Source: Herminiimonas sp. CN
GTDB taxonomy: Bacteria > Pseudomonadota > Gammaproteobacteria > Burkholderiales > Burkholderiaceae_D
Assembly: GCF_000622895.1 (NCBI RefSeq)
Contig: NZ_AVCC01000011.1
Span: 1-58,875, forward strand
Length of the DNA: 58,875 nt
Direction of reading: 5' to 3'
Made by a program: the position numbers and the translations under genes. Under the pieces are notes generated by a model that was not told where the DNA came from, made no database searches, and saw only the letters and a list, made by a program, of their open reading frames with translations. Of this stretch, positions 1 to 8,635 are shown in pieces. Positions within the stretch are counted from its first letter, which is position 1. Every line of letters begins with the position of its first letter.

Positions 1-235
1 TTTCCATGCCGCACATAATTGGTATGATGCCTGGCGCCAATTGTCAGCATCTGCAGCATCGATCGTGCAAAAAAAAAAAGCGGGGCAGCATTGACTCGGT
101 ACCAAGTACCACGCATACCGCGATCAATCCGCATGCATGTCGGTCGGAATTGCATTGAAACCGCAAGTAATCCGAGTCCGGCAACCCGGACTGCGCTGCA
201 ATGACAAGCTCTTGCGCTTTATATGAAAACGACAC

Positions 236-1498
236 ATGAATCCTTTCCAGAAACGCAGTGCGATCCGCATCGCCGCTGTCAGCATTCTTTTAGCGGCTGT
301 CGCCAGCCCTGTTGCATGGTTCGTTGCGCGCGAAAGGGCGGAGGAAAGCATCGTCTCGCTGGCCGTCGAAGAATCGGGCCGTTTGCTCCACCACTACGAT
401 GCCATCGAATTAACCGGTCCGGACGCCAGCAGGAATGCCACGCTTGCAGCCAGGACCATTGCCGGCGGCTTGTTTGATATCGCCGAGATTTACGGCGGCA
501 ATGGCCGCAAGCTTGCCGAATCGCTGACCGGCGAAGGCGAGGCGATTGAATCGTCCCTGCCCAAACATGGCGCCCCCAGCTACACCGCCGCGTCCTACGA
601 AAGCCTGAAGCTCTCAGGAGGGCTCTGGATCTTGCGGGTTTTTGTCCCGCTGCGCAATTCCGCCACCGACACCAGCCTGCCCATTACCGGCTATTTCGAG
701 GGCGTCCGCATCGTGCCGGCATGGCAACAGGAGCAAATTTTCGGCAGTTCCATGAGCGTGGCACTGATGGTCTGCCTGGCATCCCTGCTCTGCGGTGCGG
801 CGCTCTATCCGGTCGTGGTGCATCTGTCCGCCGACAATGAACGCAAGGCGCGCGAGGTCCTCAATTCGCATATTTCGATGATGGAATCGCTCGGCCGCGC
901 CATTGCCAAACGCGACTCCGACACCGGCGCGCACAATTACCGGGTGGCCTGGATTGCCGCCCGCATAGCCGAGCGCATGGGCCTGATGGGAAGCGACATG
1001 CAGGCTCTGATTGCCGGCAGCTTTCTGCACGATGTCGGCAAGATCGGCATTCCCGATGCGATCCTGCTCAAGCCGGGCAAGCTGGACGATGCCGAGATGG
1101 CCATCATGCGCACCCACGTCGCGCAGGGCGAGGAAATTGTCACCGGCATGGGCTGGCTCGATGGCGCCAATGCAGTCGTGGCCGCCCATCACGAAAAATG
1201 GGACGGTTCCGGCTATCCGCGCAAAATCGCCGGCGCGGCGATACCGCTCGCAGCGCGCATTTTTGCGGTCGCCGATGTGTTTGATGCACTCTGCTCGAAA
1301 CGGCCCTACAAGGAGCCGATGGGCTTCGAGGCGGCGCTGGCGATTCTGGAAAAAGACACCGGGAGCCATTTCGATCCGTCGGTCATGGCGGTGTTTCGCA
1401 CGCTCGCGCTCGAAATTTTCGATCGGCTGGCAAACGGCGCCGAAAACGATGCCCGGCAGCTGCTGGAAGAGCGCGTGCGGCACCACTTCGATATGTAG
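236..1498 (+). CDS. Membrane-bound HD-GYP cyclic-di-GMP phosphodiesterase
   Basis: A 420-residue protein with an N-terminal membrane anchor (about residues 8-30), a periplasmic stretch, a second hydrophobic segment (about 177-199) and a C-terminal HD-GYP domain. Visible signatures are the HD metal site in LHDVGKIGIPD (about residue 265) and the HHEKWDGSGYP loop (about 317-327), which define the family that hydrolyses cyclic di-GMP. The periplasmic part between the two membrane segments would be the sensory region; I do not recognise its fold. No receiver or GGDEF domain is present. The ATG at 236 is preceded by only a weak purine stretch, so the start is moderately certain. It converges on the DUF1003 gene. 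Catalytic function is inferred from the intact motifs. Confidence 0.9.
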   Translation: MNPFQKRSAIRIAAVSILLAAVASPVAWFVARERAEESIVSLAVEESGRLLHHYDAIELTGPDASRNATLAARTIAGGLFDIAEIYGGNGRKLAESLTGEGEAIESSLPKHGAPSYTAASYESLKLSGGLWILRVFVPLRNSATDTSLPITGYFEGVRIVPAWQQEQIFGSSMSVALMVCLASLLCGAALYPVVVHLSADNERKAREVLNSHISMMESLGRAIAKRDSDTGAHNYRVAWIAARIAERMGLMGSDMQALIAGSFLHDVGKIGIPDAILLKPGKLDDAEMAIMRTHVAQGEEIVTGMGWLDGANAVVAAHHEKWDGSGYPRKIAGAAIPLAARIFAVADVFDALCSKRPYKEPMGFEAALAILEKDTGSHFDPSVMAVFRTLALEIFDRLANGAENDARQLLEERVRHHFDM

Positions 1499-1506
1499 CT
1501 GGCGGT

Positions 1507-1528
1507 GCGCGCAGTCTGGGCTGCGCGC
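1507..1528. terminator. Inverted repeat between convergent genes
   Basis: Arms GCGCGCAG and CTGCGCGC (8 bp, perfect) flank a 6-nt loop exactly between the convergent HD-GYP and DUF1003 stop codons. There is no strong T-run, so it is a weak or bidirectional terminator candidate. Confidence 0.4.
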
Positions 1529-1530
1529 GG

Positions 1531-2094
1531 CTAGGAGTCTGACACGGTCTTCTTCTCGATCAGGCTGCCGAGCAGCTTGAGCTGCTCCTTCTGGATGGCC
1601 AACAGCTCGCCCCACTGGCCCTCACGCAACAAATCGATTTTTTCGTGCAACAGCATGATTTCGAGTTCAGCCTTCAGGTTGACTTCGTAATCGTGCTCGG
1701 CATCGAGCCGGTCTTTTTCCGCATGCCGGTTCTGCGACATCAGGATGATCGGCGCCTGGATCGACGCCAGCATCGACAAAAACAGGTTCAGCAAAATATA
1801 CGGATACGGATCGAAGCTGTTGCCGTAATTGATCAGGATGTAGGAATTCAAGGCGACCCAGAGCATCATGATGGCGGCAAAGATGCCGATGAAGGTCCAG
1901 GACCCGCCAAAACGCGCCACCGCATCCGCCGCGCGCTGGCCCGTGGTTATCCCGGCATCAAATTCCTTCGCGGTGTTTCTGGCAATGTGCTTGCGCCCTG
2001 CAATATGGCGCGCGACCTTCTGGGTGCGCTCGTCGAGCTCTGCATAAGGCATGCCGAGAAGTTTCTTGGCGATGTCGTCCGGTTTTTGCATCAT
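1531..2094 (-). CDS. DUF1003 domain membrane protein
   Basis: A 187-residue protein with a charged N-terminus and two adjacent transmembrane helices (about residues 66-84 and 98-120), the second ending in SIQAPIILMSQNR, which is characteristic of DUF1003. A charged, helical C-terminal tail follows that may form a coiled coil (EHDYEVNLKAELEIMLLHEKID and onwards). The family is widespread in bacteria and has no established biochemical role. ATG ATG at the start gives two possible initiation codons one residue apart. It is divergent from the DUF465 gene, with about 160 bp shared between the two promoters. Confidence 0.88.
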   Translation of the reverse strand: MMQKPDDIAKKLLGMPYAELDERTQKVARHIAGRKHIARNTAKEFDAGITTGQRAADAVARFGGSWTFIGIFAAIMMLWVALNSYILINYGNSFDPYPYILLNLFLSMLASIQAPIILMSQNRHAEKDRLDAEHDYEVNLKAELEIMLLHEKIDLLREGQWGELLAIQKEQLKLLGSLIEKKTVSDS

Positions 2095-2253
2095 GTCTCC
2101 CGCAAACCTGCATTATCCCGGAAACTACAAACAACCGGTCGGGCTTGAACCGGCCCGCGTAGCCCGGGTTAAGGACGTATTGTGATTTTTGTACGAAATT
2201 CAGCTTAGAATAGAAGCCAGAATACATTTTTCCGATACAACCAAGGAGCAATT

Positions 2254-2502
2254 ATGCAAGTAGAACATCATCCGCTGTCTATCGAATTTCCGGAATTCAA
2301 GGATGCGATTCATGCGTTAAAGTTGAGCAATGCGCATTTTGCCAAGCTGTTCAACGAATACGACGATGCCGACAAGGCCGTCAACCGCGCCGAAAATGGG
2401 GTGGACAGCCTGGGCGATGCGGCGCTGGAAAACCTGAAAAAAGTCCGCGTCACGCTGAAAGACCAGTTGTACCAATTGCTGCAGGCTACCGCCGCAGCCT
2501 GA
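2254..2502 (+). CDS. DUF465 (YdcH-like) small helical protein
   Basis: An 82-residue, largely helical protein. The signature region is the middle (LSNAHFAKLFNEYDDADKAVNRAE) followed by a Lys/Arg-rich second helix (LKKVRVTLKDQLYQLL), matching the DUF465/YdcH family. These are short cytoplasmic proteins of unknown function found in many proteobacteria. An AAGGAG ribosome-binding site (2243-2248) lies close upstream of the ATG, so the start is secure. It ends just before a strong bidirectional terminator shared with the mocR gene. Confidence 0.88.
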   Translation: MQVEHHPLSIEFPEFKDAIHALKLSNAHFAKLFNEYDDADKAVNRAENGVDSLGDAALENLKKVRVTLKDQLYQLLQATAAA

Positions 2503-2517
2503 ACCGCCGGCAATACC

Positions 2518-2549
2518 AAAAAACGGACAGCGCTTGCTGTCCGTTTTTT
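2518..2549. terminator. Bidirectional intrinsic terminator
   Basis: A-run, CGGACAGC, loop gctt, GCTGTCCG, T-run: a 14-bp perfect stem including the A/T tracts. It serves the DUF465 gene on the plus strand and overlaps the stop codon of the MocR gene on the minus strand. Confidence 0.9.
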
Positions 2550-3954
2550 ACGCCTTGCCGGCCGCGATCCGCTCCAGAAAGCGGTATACCTGCGCATGGT
2601 CGCTGTGGGCGACGTTGAAGCGCAGCCAGGGGCTGGGCGCATCGCCGGTTTCGAACAGCTTGCCGGGCGCCAGCAACAGCGCCTGATCGGCGGCCTGCTG
2701 CGCCACTTGCACGGTGTCGATGCCAGCGGCGAAGCGGGCCCACAGGAACATGCCGGCGCTGGGCCGGTGGAACAGTTGCAGGCCGCAATTTTCCAGCCCG
2801 GCGGCGACGCTGCGCTGGGCCTGCTCGCAACGCCCGCGCAGGCGCTCGATCGAGAGCCGGTGGCGGCCTTCGGTCAGGATGATGGAGGCCAGTTTTTCGC
2901 TGATTTCGCAGCTGGTCAGCCCTTCCAGCATCTTTTTCTGGGCCAGTTCGCGCGCCAGCTGGCTGCCGGCCGCGATGAAGCCGACCCGCAGGCTGGGCGA
3001 GATCGATTTCGACAGGCTGCCGATGTAGGTGACCCGATTGAGCTGATCGAGCGCCGCCAGCGAAATGCCCTGCTGCGGCTGCAGGTCGGCGAAGATGTCG
3101 TCCTCGACGATGCGGAAATCGAAGTTTTCCGCCGCGCGCAGAATCCGGTGCGCGCTGGCGATGCTGGTGGAGGTGCCGGTCGGATTCTGCAGGCTGGTGT
3201 TGGTGAAGAACGCGCGCGGCCGGTGGCTGGCGGCCAGCAGTTCGAGCTGCGCACAATCCGGCCCGTTCAGGGTGCGCGGCACGCCGATCACCCGGTAGCC
3301 GCCGGTGCGCAGCAGCGCGATCAGGTTCGCATACATCGGATCATCGACAAGTACCGTATCGCCGGGCTTCAGGAACAGCCGCGCGCACAGGTTCAGCGCC
3401 TGGCTGGCGCCCTGGGTCAGGATGATCTGCTCTGGATCGAGCTCGATCGCGCGCGCATGCAGCGCGACCTGCAAGGCCTTGCGCAGCGGCTGGTAGCCGT
3501 AAGGATTACCGTAGCGCACCATCGAACCGGCGCTTTTGCGCGCCAGCGTGCTCAAAGCATGGCGGATCTGCTCGCCTTCCAGCCAGCCTTCCGGCAGCCA
3601 GCCGCAACCCGGCATCAGCAGCGAGGACGCATCGGCAAACACATGGCTGACCAGCCATTCCGAATCGACCGCGACTCCGGCCATCGAGGCCTGAAAGGCC
3701 GGCGGTGGCATACTGCGCGACGGCTGGCTGACGTAATAGCCGCTGGCGCGGCGCGGCTGCAGATAGCCTTCGGCCACCAGCCGGTTGTAGGCATTGACCA
3801 CCGTGATCAGGCTGATGCCGCACTGTTGCGCCATCAGCCGCACCGACGGCACCCGGCTGCCGATGCCCAGCTTGCCCTGCTCGATGTCGCGCCGCAGCGC
3901 GTCGCTGAGTTGGCGAAACAGTGGCGCGGCAGCGCTGCGATCGAGCGTAAACAT
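2548..3954 (-). CDS. MocR/GntR-type PLP-binding transcriptional regulator
   Basis: A 468-residue protein with an N-terminal GntR winged helix-turn-helix (about residues 1-75; LGIGSRVPSVRLMAQQCGIS is the recognition region) fused to a fold-type-I aminotransferase domain. The PLP-binding lysine is in the SLSKSISPSLRVG motif, preceded by the FRIVEDDIFADL aspartate motif. This is the MocR/GabR/TauR architecture, which senses an amino compound via PLP. The reading frame stays open far upstream through the antisense of the transaminase gene, but the domain begins at MFTLDRSAAAPLF, so the ATG at 3954 is chosen. It is divergent from the transaminase-dehydrogenase pair, which it most likely controls. 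Confidence 0.88.
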   Translation of the reverse strand: MFTLDRSAAAPLFRQLSDALRRDIEQGKLGIGSRVPSVRLMAQQCGISLITVVNAYNRLVAEGYLQPRRASGYYVSQPSRSMPPPAFQASMAGVAVDSEWLVSHVFADASSLLMPGCGWLPEGWLEGEQIRHALSTLARKSAGSMVRYGNPYGYQPLRKALQVALHARAIELDPEQIILTQGASQALNLCARLFLKPGDTVLVDDPMYANLIALLRTGGYRVIGVPRTLNGPDCAQLELLAASHRPRAFFTNTSLQNPTGTSTSIASAHRILRAAENFDFRIVEDDIFADLQPQQGISLAALDQLNRVTYIGSLSKSISPSLRVGFIAAGSQLARELAQKKMLEGLTSCEISEKLASIILTEGRHRLSIERLRGRCEQAQRSVAAGLENCGLQLFHRPSAGMFLWARFAAGIDTVQVAQQAADQALLLAPGKLFETGDAPSPWLRFNVAHSDHAQVYRFLERIAAGKA

Positions 3955-3999
3955 GGCAATTGTATGTAGTGGGCGACAGGCACAGTTATAGAGGCAATC

Positions 4000-4042
4000 G
4001 CAGCAACTGTATATATATAATTGCTGCAAGCTGGCATACAGT
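4000..4042. promoter_or_regulatory. Candidate MocR operator and divergent promoter
   Basis: Two nested inverted repeats lie in the 132-bp gap between the MocR gene and the transaminase gene: GCAGCAA (4000-4006) with TTGCTGC (4021-4027), and ACTGTAT (4006-4012) with ATACAGT (4036-4042). A perfect TATAAT (4016-4021) sits between them and could be the -10 of the transaminase promoter. No good -35 is visible, which fits an activator-dependent promoter. Confidence 0.5.
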
Positions 4043-4086
4043 GCATGAACGGCCACAGAGAGGCCTGACTTTTTTGGAGACAGTTC

Positions 4087-5430
4087 ATGCGCACCCCCGA
4101 CACCCCGCCGATGACCGATACCGGCCTCGACCATTACTGGATGCCGTTCACAGCCAACCGCTATTTCCAGCAGCATCCGAAGATGATCACGCAGGCCAAG
4201 GGCGCGTATTTCACGCTGTCGGACGGGCGCCGCGTGTTCGACTGCCTGTCGGCGCTGTGGACCACCGCACTCGGGCACGGCGATCCGCGCATTACCGAAG
4301 CGGCGCGCAAGCAGCTCGATACCGTCGATTACAGCCCGCCGTTCCAACTCGCCAACCCGTGGGCGCACCAGCTGGCCAACCGCATCGCCGCGCTGGCGCC
4401 GGAAGACTTGAACCGGGTATTTTTCACCAACTCCGGCTCGGAAGCGGTCGATACCGCGATGAAAATTGCGCTGGCCTATCACCGCAGCCGCGGCGAGGCC
4501 GGCCGCACCCGCTTCATCGGCCGCGAGCGCGGCTACCACGGGGTCGGCTTCGGCGGCATTTCGGTCGGCGGCATGGTCGGCAACCGCAAGATGTTTTCGC
4601 CCCTGATGCTGCCCGGCGTCGACCACCTGCCGCACACCCACAATCCGCAGCAGATGGCGTTCAGCCAGGGCCAGCCGGCATGGGGCGCGCACTTGGCCGA
4701 CGAGTTGGAGCGCCTGGTCGCACTGCACGACGCCTCGAACATCGCGGCCGTGATCGTCGAGCCGGTGGCCGGCTCGACCGGCGTGCTGGTGCCGCCGCTC
4801 GGCTATCTGGAGCGCCTGCGCGAAATTTGCAGCAAACACGGAATTTTGCTGATTTTCGACGAAGTTATCGGCGGTTTCGGCCGTTTCGGCGCCAATTTCA
4901 GCTGCCAGCGCCTGGGCGTGGCGCCCGATCTGATGACCTTCGCCAAGCAGATCACCAACGGCGTGGTGCCGATGGGCGGCGTGGTCGCGCGCGAACCGAT
5001 TTACCAGACCTTCATGAACGGCCCCGAACACGCGATCGAATTCGCCCACGGCTACACCTATTCCGGCCACCCGCTGGCGGCCGCGGTCGGCAATGCGGTG
5101 CTCGACATCATCGAACAGGACGGCATGATCGAGCGTTCCCGCGCGCTGGAGCCGGTGCTGCAGGAATCGTTCCACGCGCTGAAGGGCCAGGCCGGCATCA
5201 CCGACATCCGCAACTTCGGCCTGGCCGCCGCCATCGACCTCGAGCCGATCCCCGGCAAGCCGGGCCTGCGCGGCATGCGCGTGCTGGAAGAAGGCATCAA
5301 GCAGGGCATGCTGTACCGCGTCAGCGGCGACACCGTGGCGGTCGGCCCGCCGTTCATCTCGACCCCGGACGAAATCCGCCTGATGGGCGAGACGCTGGGC
5401 AAGGTGGCACATGCGGTGCCGGCGGCCTGA
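4087..5430 (+). CDS. bauA: Omega-amino acid (beta-alanine)--pyruvate transaminase
   Basis: A 447-residue class-III PLP aminotransferase. The N-terminal DHYWMPFTANRYF is typical of beta-alanine/omega-amino acid:pyruvate transaminases. The PLP phosphate-binding NSGSEAVDTAMK, the FDEVIGGFGRFG aspartate motif and the Schiff-base lysine in TFAKQITNGVVPMGG are all present. It converts an omega-amino acid (beta-alanine or similar) plus pyruvate into a semialdehyde and alanine. GGAGA precedes the ATG at 4087 at proper spacing. The next gene, a CoA-acylating semialdehyde dehydrogenase, would take the product onward to acetyl-CoA or propionyl-CoA. Exact substrate preference cannot be read from sequence, so the gene symbol is tentative. 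Confidence 0.88.
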   Translation: MRTPDTPPMTDTGLDHYWMPFTANRYFQQHPKMITQAKGAYFTLSDGRRVFDCLSALWTTALGHGDPRITEAARKQLDTVDYSPPFQLANPWAHQLANRIAALAPEDLNRVFFTNSGSEAVDTAMKIALAYHRSRGEAGRTRFIGRERGYHGVGFGGISVGGMVGNRKMFSPLMLPGVDHLPHTHNPQQMAFSQGQPAWGAHLADELERLVALHDASNIAAVIVEPVAGSTGVLVPPLGYLERLREICSKHGILLIFDEVIGGFGRFGANFSCQRLGVAPDLMTFAKQITNGVVPMGGVVAREPIYQTFMNGPEHAIEFAHGYTYSGHPLAAAVGNAVLDIIEQDGMIERSRALEPVLQESFHALKGQAGITDIRNFGLAAAIDLEPIPGKPGLRGMRVLEEGIKQGMLYRVSGDTVAVGPPFISTPDEIRLMGETLGKVAHAVPAA

Positions 5431-5521
5431 CTGACACGCTAGCCTTGAACCAACAGGCCTGACACCGATCGAACCTGCGGGATTCCAGTGCCGGAATCCC
5501 GCCACTCAACAAGGAATCAAC

Positions 5522-7018
5522 ATGACAGTCATCGGACACTGGATCAACGGCGCAGCGGTCGCCGATACCGCGCGCACGCAGGACGTTTTCAACCCGGCCA
5601 CCGGCCAGGCGAGCCGCCAGGTGGCGCTGGCCTCCAGGGCCACGGTGGAGCAGGCGATCGCCAACGCGCAAGCCGCGTTCCCCGCCTGGCGCAATACCCC
5701 GCCCGCCAAGCGCGCGCAAATCATGTTCCGCCTCAAGCAGCTGCTGGATCAGCATTCCGATGAAATTTGCGCGCTGATCACCGATGAGCACGGCAAAGTG
5801 CTCAACGATGCGGCAGGCGAACTGCAGCGCGGCATTGAAGTAGTCGAATACATGTGCGGCGTGCCGGATCTGTTAAAAGGCGAACACAGCAAGAACGTCG
5901 GGCCGGCGATCGATTCCTGGTCCGAGCGCCAGGCGCTGGGCGTGGTGGCCGGCATCACCCCGTTCAACTTCCCGGCGATGGTGCCGCTGTGGATAGCGAT
6001 TCCGGCGATTGCCTGCGGCAACACCATGGTGCTCAAGCCGTCGGAACGCGACCCCAGCTGCATGCTGCTGATCGCCCAGCTGGCCAAGCAGGCCGGGCTG
6101 CCCGACGGCGTGCTGAACGTCGTCAACGGCGACAAGGAAGCGGTTGATACGCTGTTGACCGATGCGCGCATCCAGGCGATCGGCTTCGTCGGTTCGACCC
6201 CGATTGCCGAATACATCTACGCCACCGGCTGCGCCAACGGCAAGCGTGTCAAGGCGCTGGGCGGCGCCAAGAACCACGCGATCGTGATGCCGGACGCCGA
6301 TCTCGACAACGCCGTCACCGCACTGATGGGCGCAGCGTACGGTTCCGGCGGCGAGCGCTGCATGGCGATCTCGGTCGCGGTCGCGGTCGGCGATGCCACT
6401 GCAGACGCCTTGGTAGCCAAGCTGAAGGAGCGGCTGGCGACCCTGAAAGTCGGCCCCGGCACCGACAACAGCAATGACATGGGTCCGTTGATCACGCGCC
6501 AGCACCGCGACAAGGTGATCGGCTATATCGACAGCGCCGAACAGCAGGGCGCAACGGTGGCGGTCGACGGCCGCGGCTTCACTGTACCCGGTTTCGAAAA
6601 CGGCTACTTCGTCGGCGCCACCCTGCTCGACCGCGTGACGCCGGACATGAAAGCCTACAAGGAAGAGATTTTCGGCCCGGTCCTGTGCGTGGTGCGCGTC
6701 GGCTCGATGGCGGAAGCGATGCAACTGATCGACGACCACGAATACGGCAACGGCACCTGCATCTTCACCCGCGACGGCGAAGCGGCGCGCTACTTCAGCG
6801 ACAACATCAAGGTCGGCATGGTCGGCATCAACGTGCCGCTGCCGGTCCCGGTCGCCTACCACAGCTTCTGCGGCTGGAAGCGCTCCGCGTTCGGCGACAA
6901 CGGCATGTACGGCCCCGACAGCGTCAACTTCTTCACCCGCCGCAAGACGGTCACCCAGCGCTGGCCCGCCGGCGGCGTGCGCGAAACCGCGCAGTTCAAC
7001 TTCCCCAGCAATCAATAA
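5522..7018 (+). CDS. mmsA: CoA-acylating methylmalonate/malonate-semialdehyde dehydrogenase
   Basis: A 498-residue aldehyde dehydrogenase-superfamily enzyme of the MMSDH branch. Features include GVVAGITPFNFPAMVPLW near the NAD site, LGGAKNHAIVMPDADLDN, and the catalytic cysteine in GSGGERCMAIS rather than the GQxC of ordinary ALDHs. It ends with the MMSDH-type TRRKTVTQRW. It oxidises malonate or methylmalonate semialdehyde with NAD and CoA, releasing CO2 and acetyl- or propionyl-CoA. It lies 91 bp behind the transaminase and likely forms one operon with it. It could equally be called bauC or iolA; the pairing favours beta-alanine catabolism. Confidence 0.92.
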   Translation: MTVIGHWINGAAVADTARTQDVFNPATGQASRQVALASRATVEQAIANAQAAFPAWRNTPPAKRAQIMFRLKQLLDQHSDEICALITDEHGKVLNDAAGELQRGIEVVEYMCGVPDLLKGEHSKNVGPAIDSWSERQALGVVAGITPFNFPAMVPLWIAIPAIACGNTMVLKPSERDPSCMLLIAQLAKQAGLPDGVLNVVNGDKEAVDTLLTDARIQAIGFVGSTPIAEYIYATGCANGKRVKALGGAKNHAIVMPDADLDNAVTALMGAAYGSGGERCMAISVAVAVGDATADALVAKLKERLATLKVGPGTDNSNDMGPLITRQHRDKVIGYIDSAEQQGATVAVDGRGFTVPGFENGYFVGATLLDRVTPDMKAYKEEIFGPVLCVVRVGSMAEAMQLIDDHEYGNGTCIFTRDGEAARYFSDNIKVGMVGINVPLPVPVAYHSFCGWKRSAFGDNGMYGPDSVNFFTRRKTVTQRWPAGGVRETAQFNFPSNQ

Positions 7019-7042
7019 GGCGTTGTCAGCCTGAAACGACCC

Positions 7043-7080
7043 GCCCTGCACGGCGGCACATGCAGGGCTGGTTGGTTTTT
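7043..7080 (+). terminator. Intrinsic terminator after the dehydrogenase gene
   Basis: GCCCTGCA (7043-7050) pairs with TGCAGGGC (7061-7068) across a 10-nt loop, followed after a few bases by a T-run ending near 7080. Confidence 0.6.
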
Positions 7081-7356
7081 GATGCTTACTGCTCTACCGC
7101 GCGCAGCGACGCCATCGCATTACAGTTGGCCGGACACCACTGGCGGCAATAAAATATACAGCCCCATGTATTTTTTTATTCCGCAATATATTCGGGTAAA
7201 AATGGCATTAAATTTCATATACTCATAAAAAAATAAAAATCTGCGGCCAGCGGCACGGTGTCACAAATGCGTCTTGCCACCGCCGCGCTTGATCCATGCG
7301 AGCTTTTCTGCATTTGCCCCAATGATCTGCAAAGCGCCGCGCTATAATCCGCGGCG
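7081..7356. other. AT-rich spacer before the TonB cluster
   Basis: No convincing gene. The middle (about 7140-7235) is markedly AT-rich compared with the surroundings. A perfect TATAAT (7343-7348) lies only 8 nt before the ATG of the next gene with no clear -35, so its role is uncertain. I see no cobalamin-riboswitch-like or Fur-box-like pattern. Confidence 0.4.
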
Positions 7357-7758
7357 ATGAGGAAATTTCTGAAAATCAAGCCGCTGTTTATCTGGATCGT
7401 CTGTCTGGCGATGCTGGTCAATGTGCTTGCGCCTTCGGTTTCCCATGCAGTGACTGCCTGGAGCAGCGTGCCTGCGTCGCCGATGATGGAAATCTGCACG
7501 ATGACCGGCGTCCATTCAGTCGCTGCGATGGCTGGCCTGCCGGACGGCGACCATTCCGGCCCGGGCGACGCCGGCGACAGTCCGCACTGCCCGTTCTGCC
7601 TGCCGCACGGCAACGACAGCGGGCTGCTGCCGTCCGCGATGCCGGCACTCCCGCTGCTGGCCGGCCACGACCTGTTCCCACAGCTGTTTTATCACGCGCC
7701 GTACCGCCTGTACTCGTGGACCGCGGCCAGTCCGCGCGGCCCGCCGCTGGCTTCCTGA
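7357..7758 (+). CDS. DUF2946-like secreted small protein
   Basis: A 133-residue protein with an N-terminal signal or anchor segment (about residues 8-30, ending VLAPSVSHA) and a Cys/His-rich central motif, SPHCPFCLPHG (about residue 83-93). This is the hallmark of DUF2946-type proteins that precede TonB-dependent receptors in proteobacteria. The CxxC with nearby histidines suggests metal or heme contact, but no function is established. No clear ribosome-binding site precedes the ATG. It heads a same-strand cluster of tonB, receptor, BNR protein and thioredoxin-like protein. Confidence 0.75.
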   Translation: MRKFLKIKPLFIWIVCLAMLVNVLAPSVSHAVTAWSSVPASPMMEICTMTGVHSVAAMAGLPDGDHSGPGDAGDSPHCPFCLPHGNDSGLLPSAMPALPLLAGHDLFPQLFYHAPYRLYSWTAASPRGPPLAS

Positions 7759-7893
7759 TCCTCGCCTGACCCGCTGCGGCTGCATCCGTGCATGCCCGCC
7801 GGCACCCCACTATTTCTCAAAACGAAAGAATTATGTCTTGCATCTGCGCATCGGCTGCGACCGGCCGCGCATGATGCAGGCATCCATCACCGT

Positions 7894-8583
7894 ATGGCTA
7901 CCTTTACCGCCTCCGGCGAACGCCTGCCCGGCCTCGCCCTGAAATTCCTGCTGACGCTGGCGCTGCATGGCGCGCTGCTGTACTGGACGCTGCAGGCGAT
8001 GCCGGGCCGGGCGGTGCCGCCGGACAGTGCGCCAATGCCGATCCAGGCAGTGCTGATCCCGCCGCCGTCGGTTGCGCCGGCGCTCGCGCAACCGGCGGCC
8101 AAGCCGGTCCCGCGTCCGGCTGTGCGTCCAGTGCCGCGCAACGCGCCCAAACCTGCCCCGACTGCGATCCTGACCGCCGCCGGCGGCAGCACGGCAATGG
8201 CCAGCGCTCCTGCGGCGCCGGCTGCGGCAACAACTCCGGCAGCAGCCGCACCGGTCGCAACCGTCACAACCGCCGCCACCCCGGCAGCACCGCCGGCACT
8301 GGAACCGGCCCGCTTCGACGCCGACTACCTGAACAATCCGGCACCCGCGTATCCGCTGCTGTCGCGCCGGCAAGGCGAAACCGGCAAGGTGCTGCTGCAG
8401 GTGCAGGTCACCGCGCACGGCACCGCCGGCCAGGTCGAAATCAAGCAGGGCAGCGGCTTCCCGCGGCTGGACGAGGCAGCGCTGAATGCGGTGCGCAAAT
8501 GGCGCTTCGTGCCGGCGCGACGCGGCGATGCGGCGGTCGCCGCCAGCGTGGTGGTGCCGATTACGTTCCGGCTGGATGGTTGA
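7894..8583 (+). CDS. tonB: TonB-family energy transducer
   Basis: A 229-residue protein (from ATG 7894) with a single N-terminal transmembrane helix (LKFLLTLALHGALLYWTLQ), a long Pro/Ala-rich periplasm-spanning linker, and a C-terminal TonB domain (about the last 80 residues; YPLLSRRQGETGKVLLQVQV and ALNAVRKWRFVPAR). It couples proton-motive force from ExbB/ExbD to outer-membrane receptors; no exbBD lies in this window. An in-frame upstream ATG at 7792 would add 34 residues. I prefer 7894 because the protein then begins just before the anchor helix, but neither start has a strong ribosome-binding site. Confidence 0.85.
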   Translation: MATFTASGERLPGLALKFLLTLALHGALLYWTLQAMPGRAVPPDSAPMPIQAVLIPPPSVAPALAQPAAKPVPRPAVRPVPRNAPKPAPTAILTAAGGSTAMASAPAAPAAATTPAAAAPVATVTTAATPAAPPALEPARFDADYLNNPAPAYPLLSRRQGETGKVLLQVQVTAHGTAGQVEIKQGSGFPRLDEAALNAVRKWRFVPARRGDAAVAASVVVPITFRLDG

Positions 8584-8635
8584 CACCCTTGTCTGCCGTT
8601 GCATCCTTTACTCTTTTCCATTTGAAATCAAACCC

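Noticed and set aside
1-235. Any gene or promoter in the first 235 bases
   Set aside because: Only an A-run and a short GGTAC/GTACC repeat (98-110) are visible; no coding frame or complete promoter can be supported.
2596-3969. A 457-codon open frame antisense to the MocR gene
   Set aside because: The MocR protein has intact domains on the other strand; the antisense product has no recognisable motif.
3955-5505. Upstream extension of the MocR reading frame through the transaminase gene
   Set aside because: The extension is antisense to a clear PLP enzyme and the MocR domain begins at 3954.
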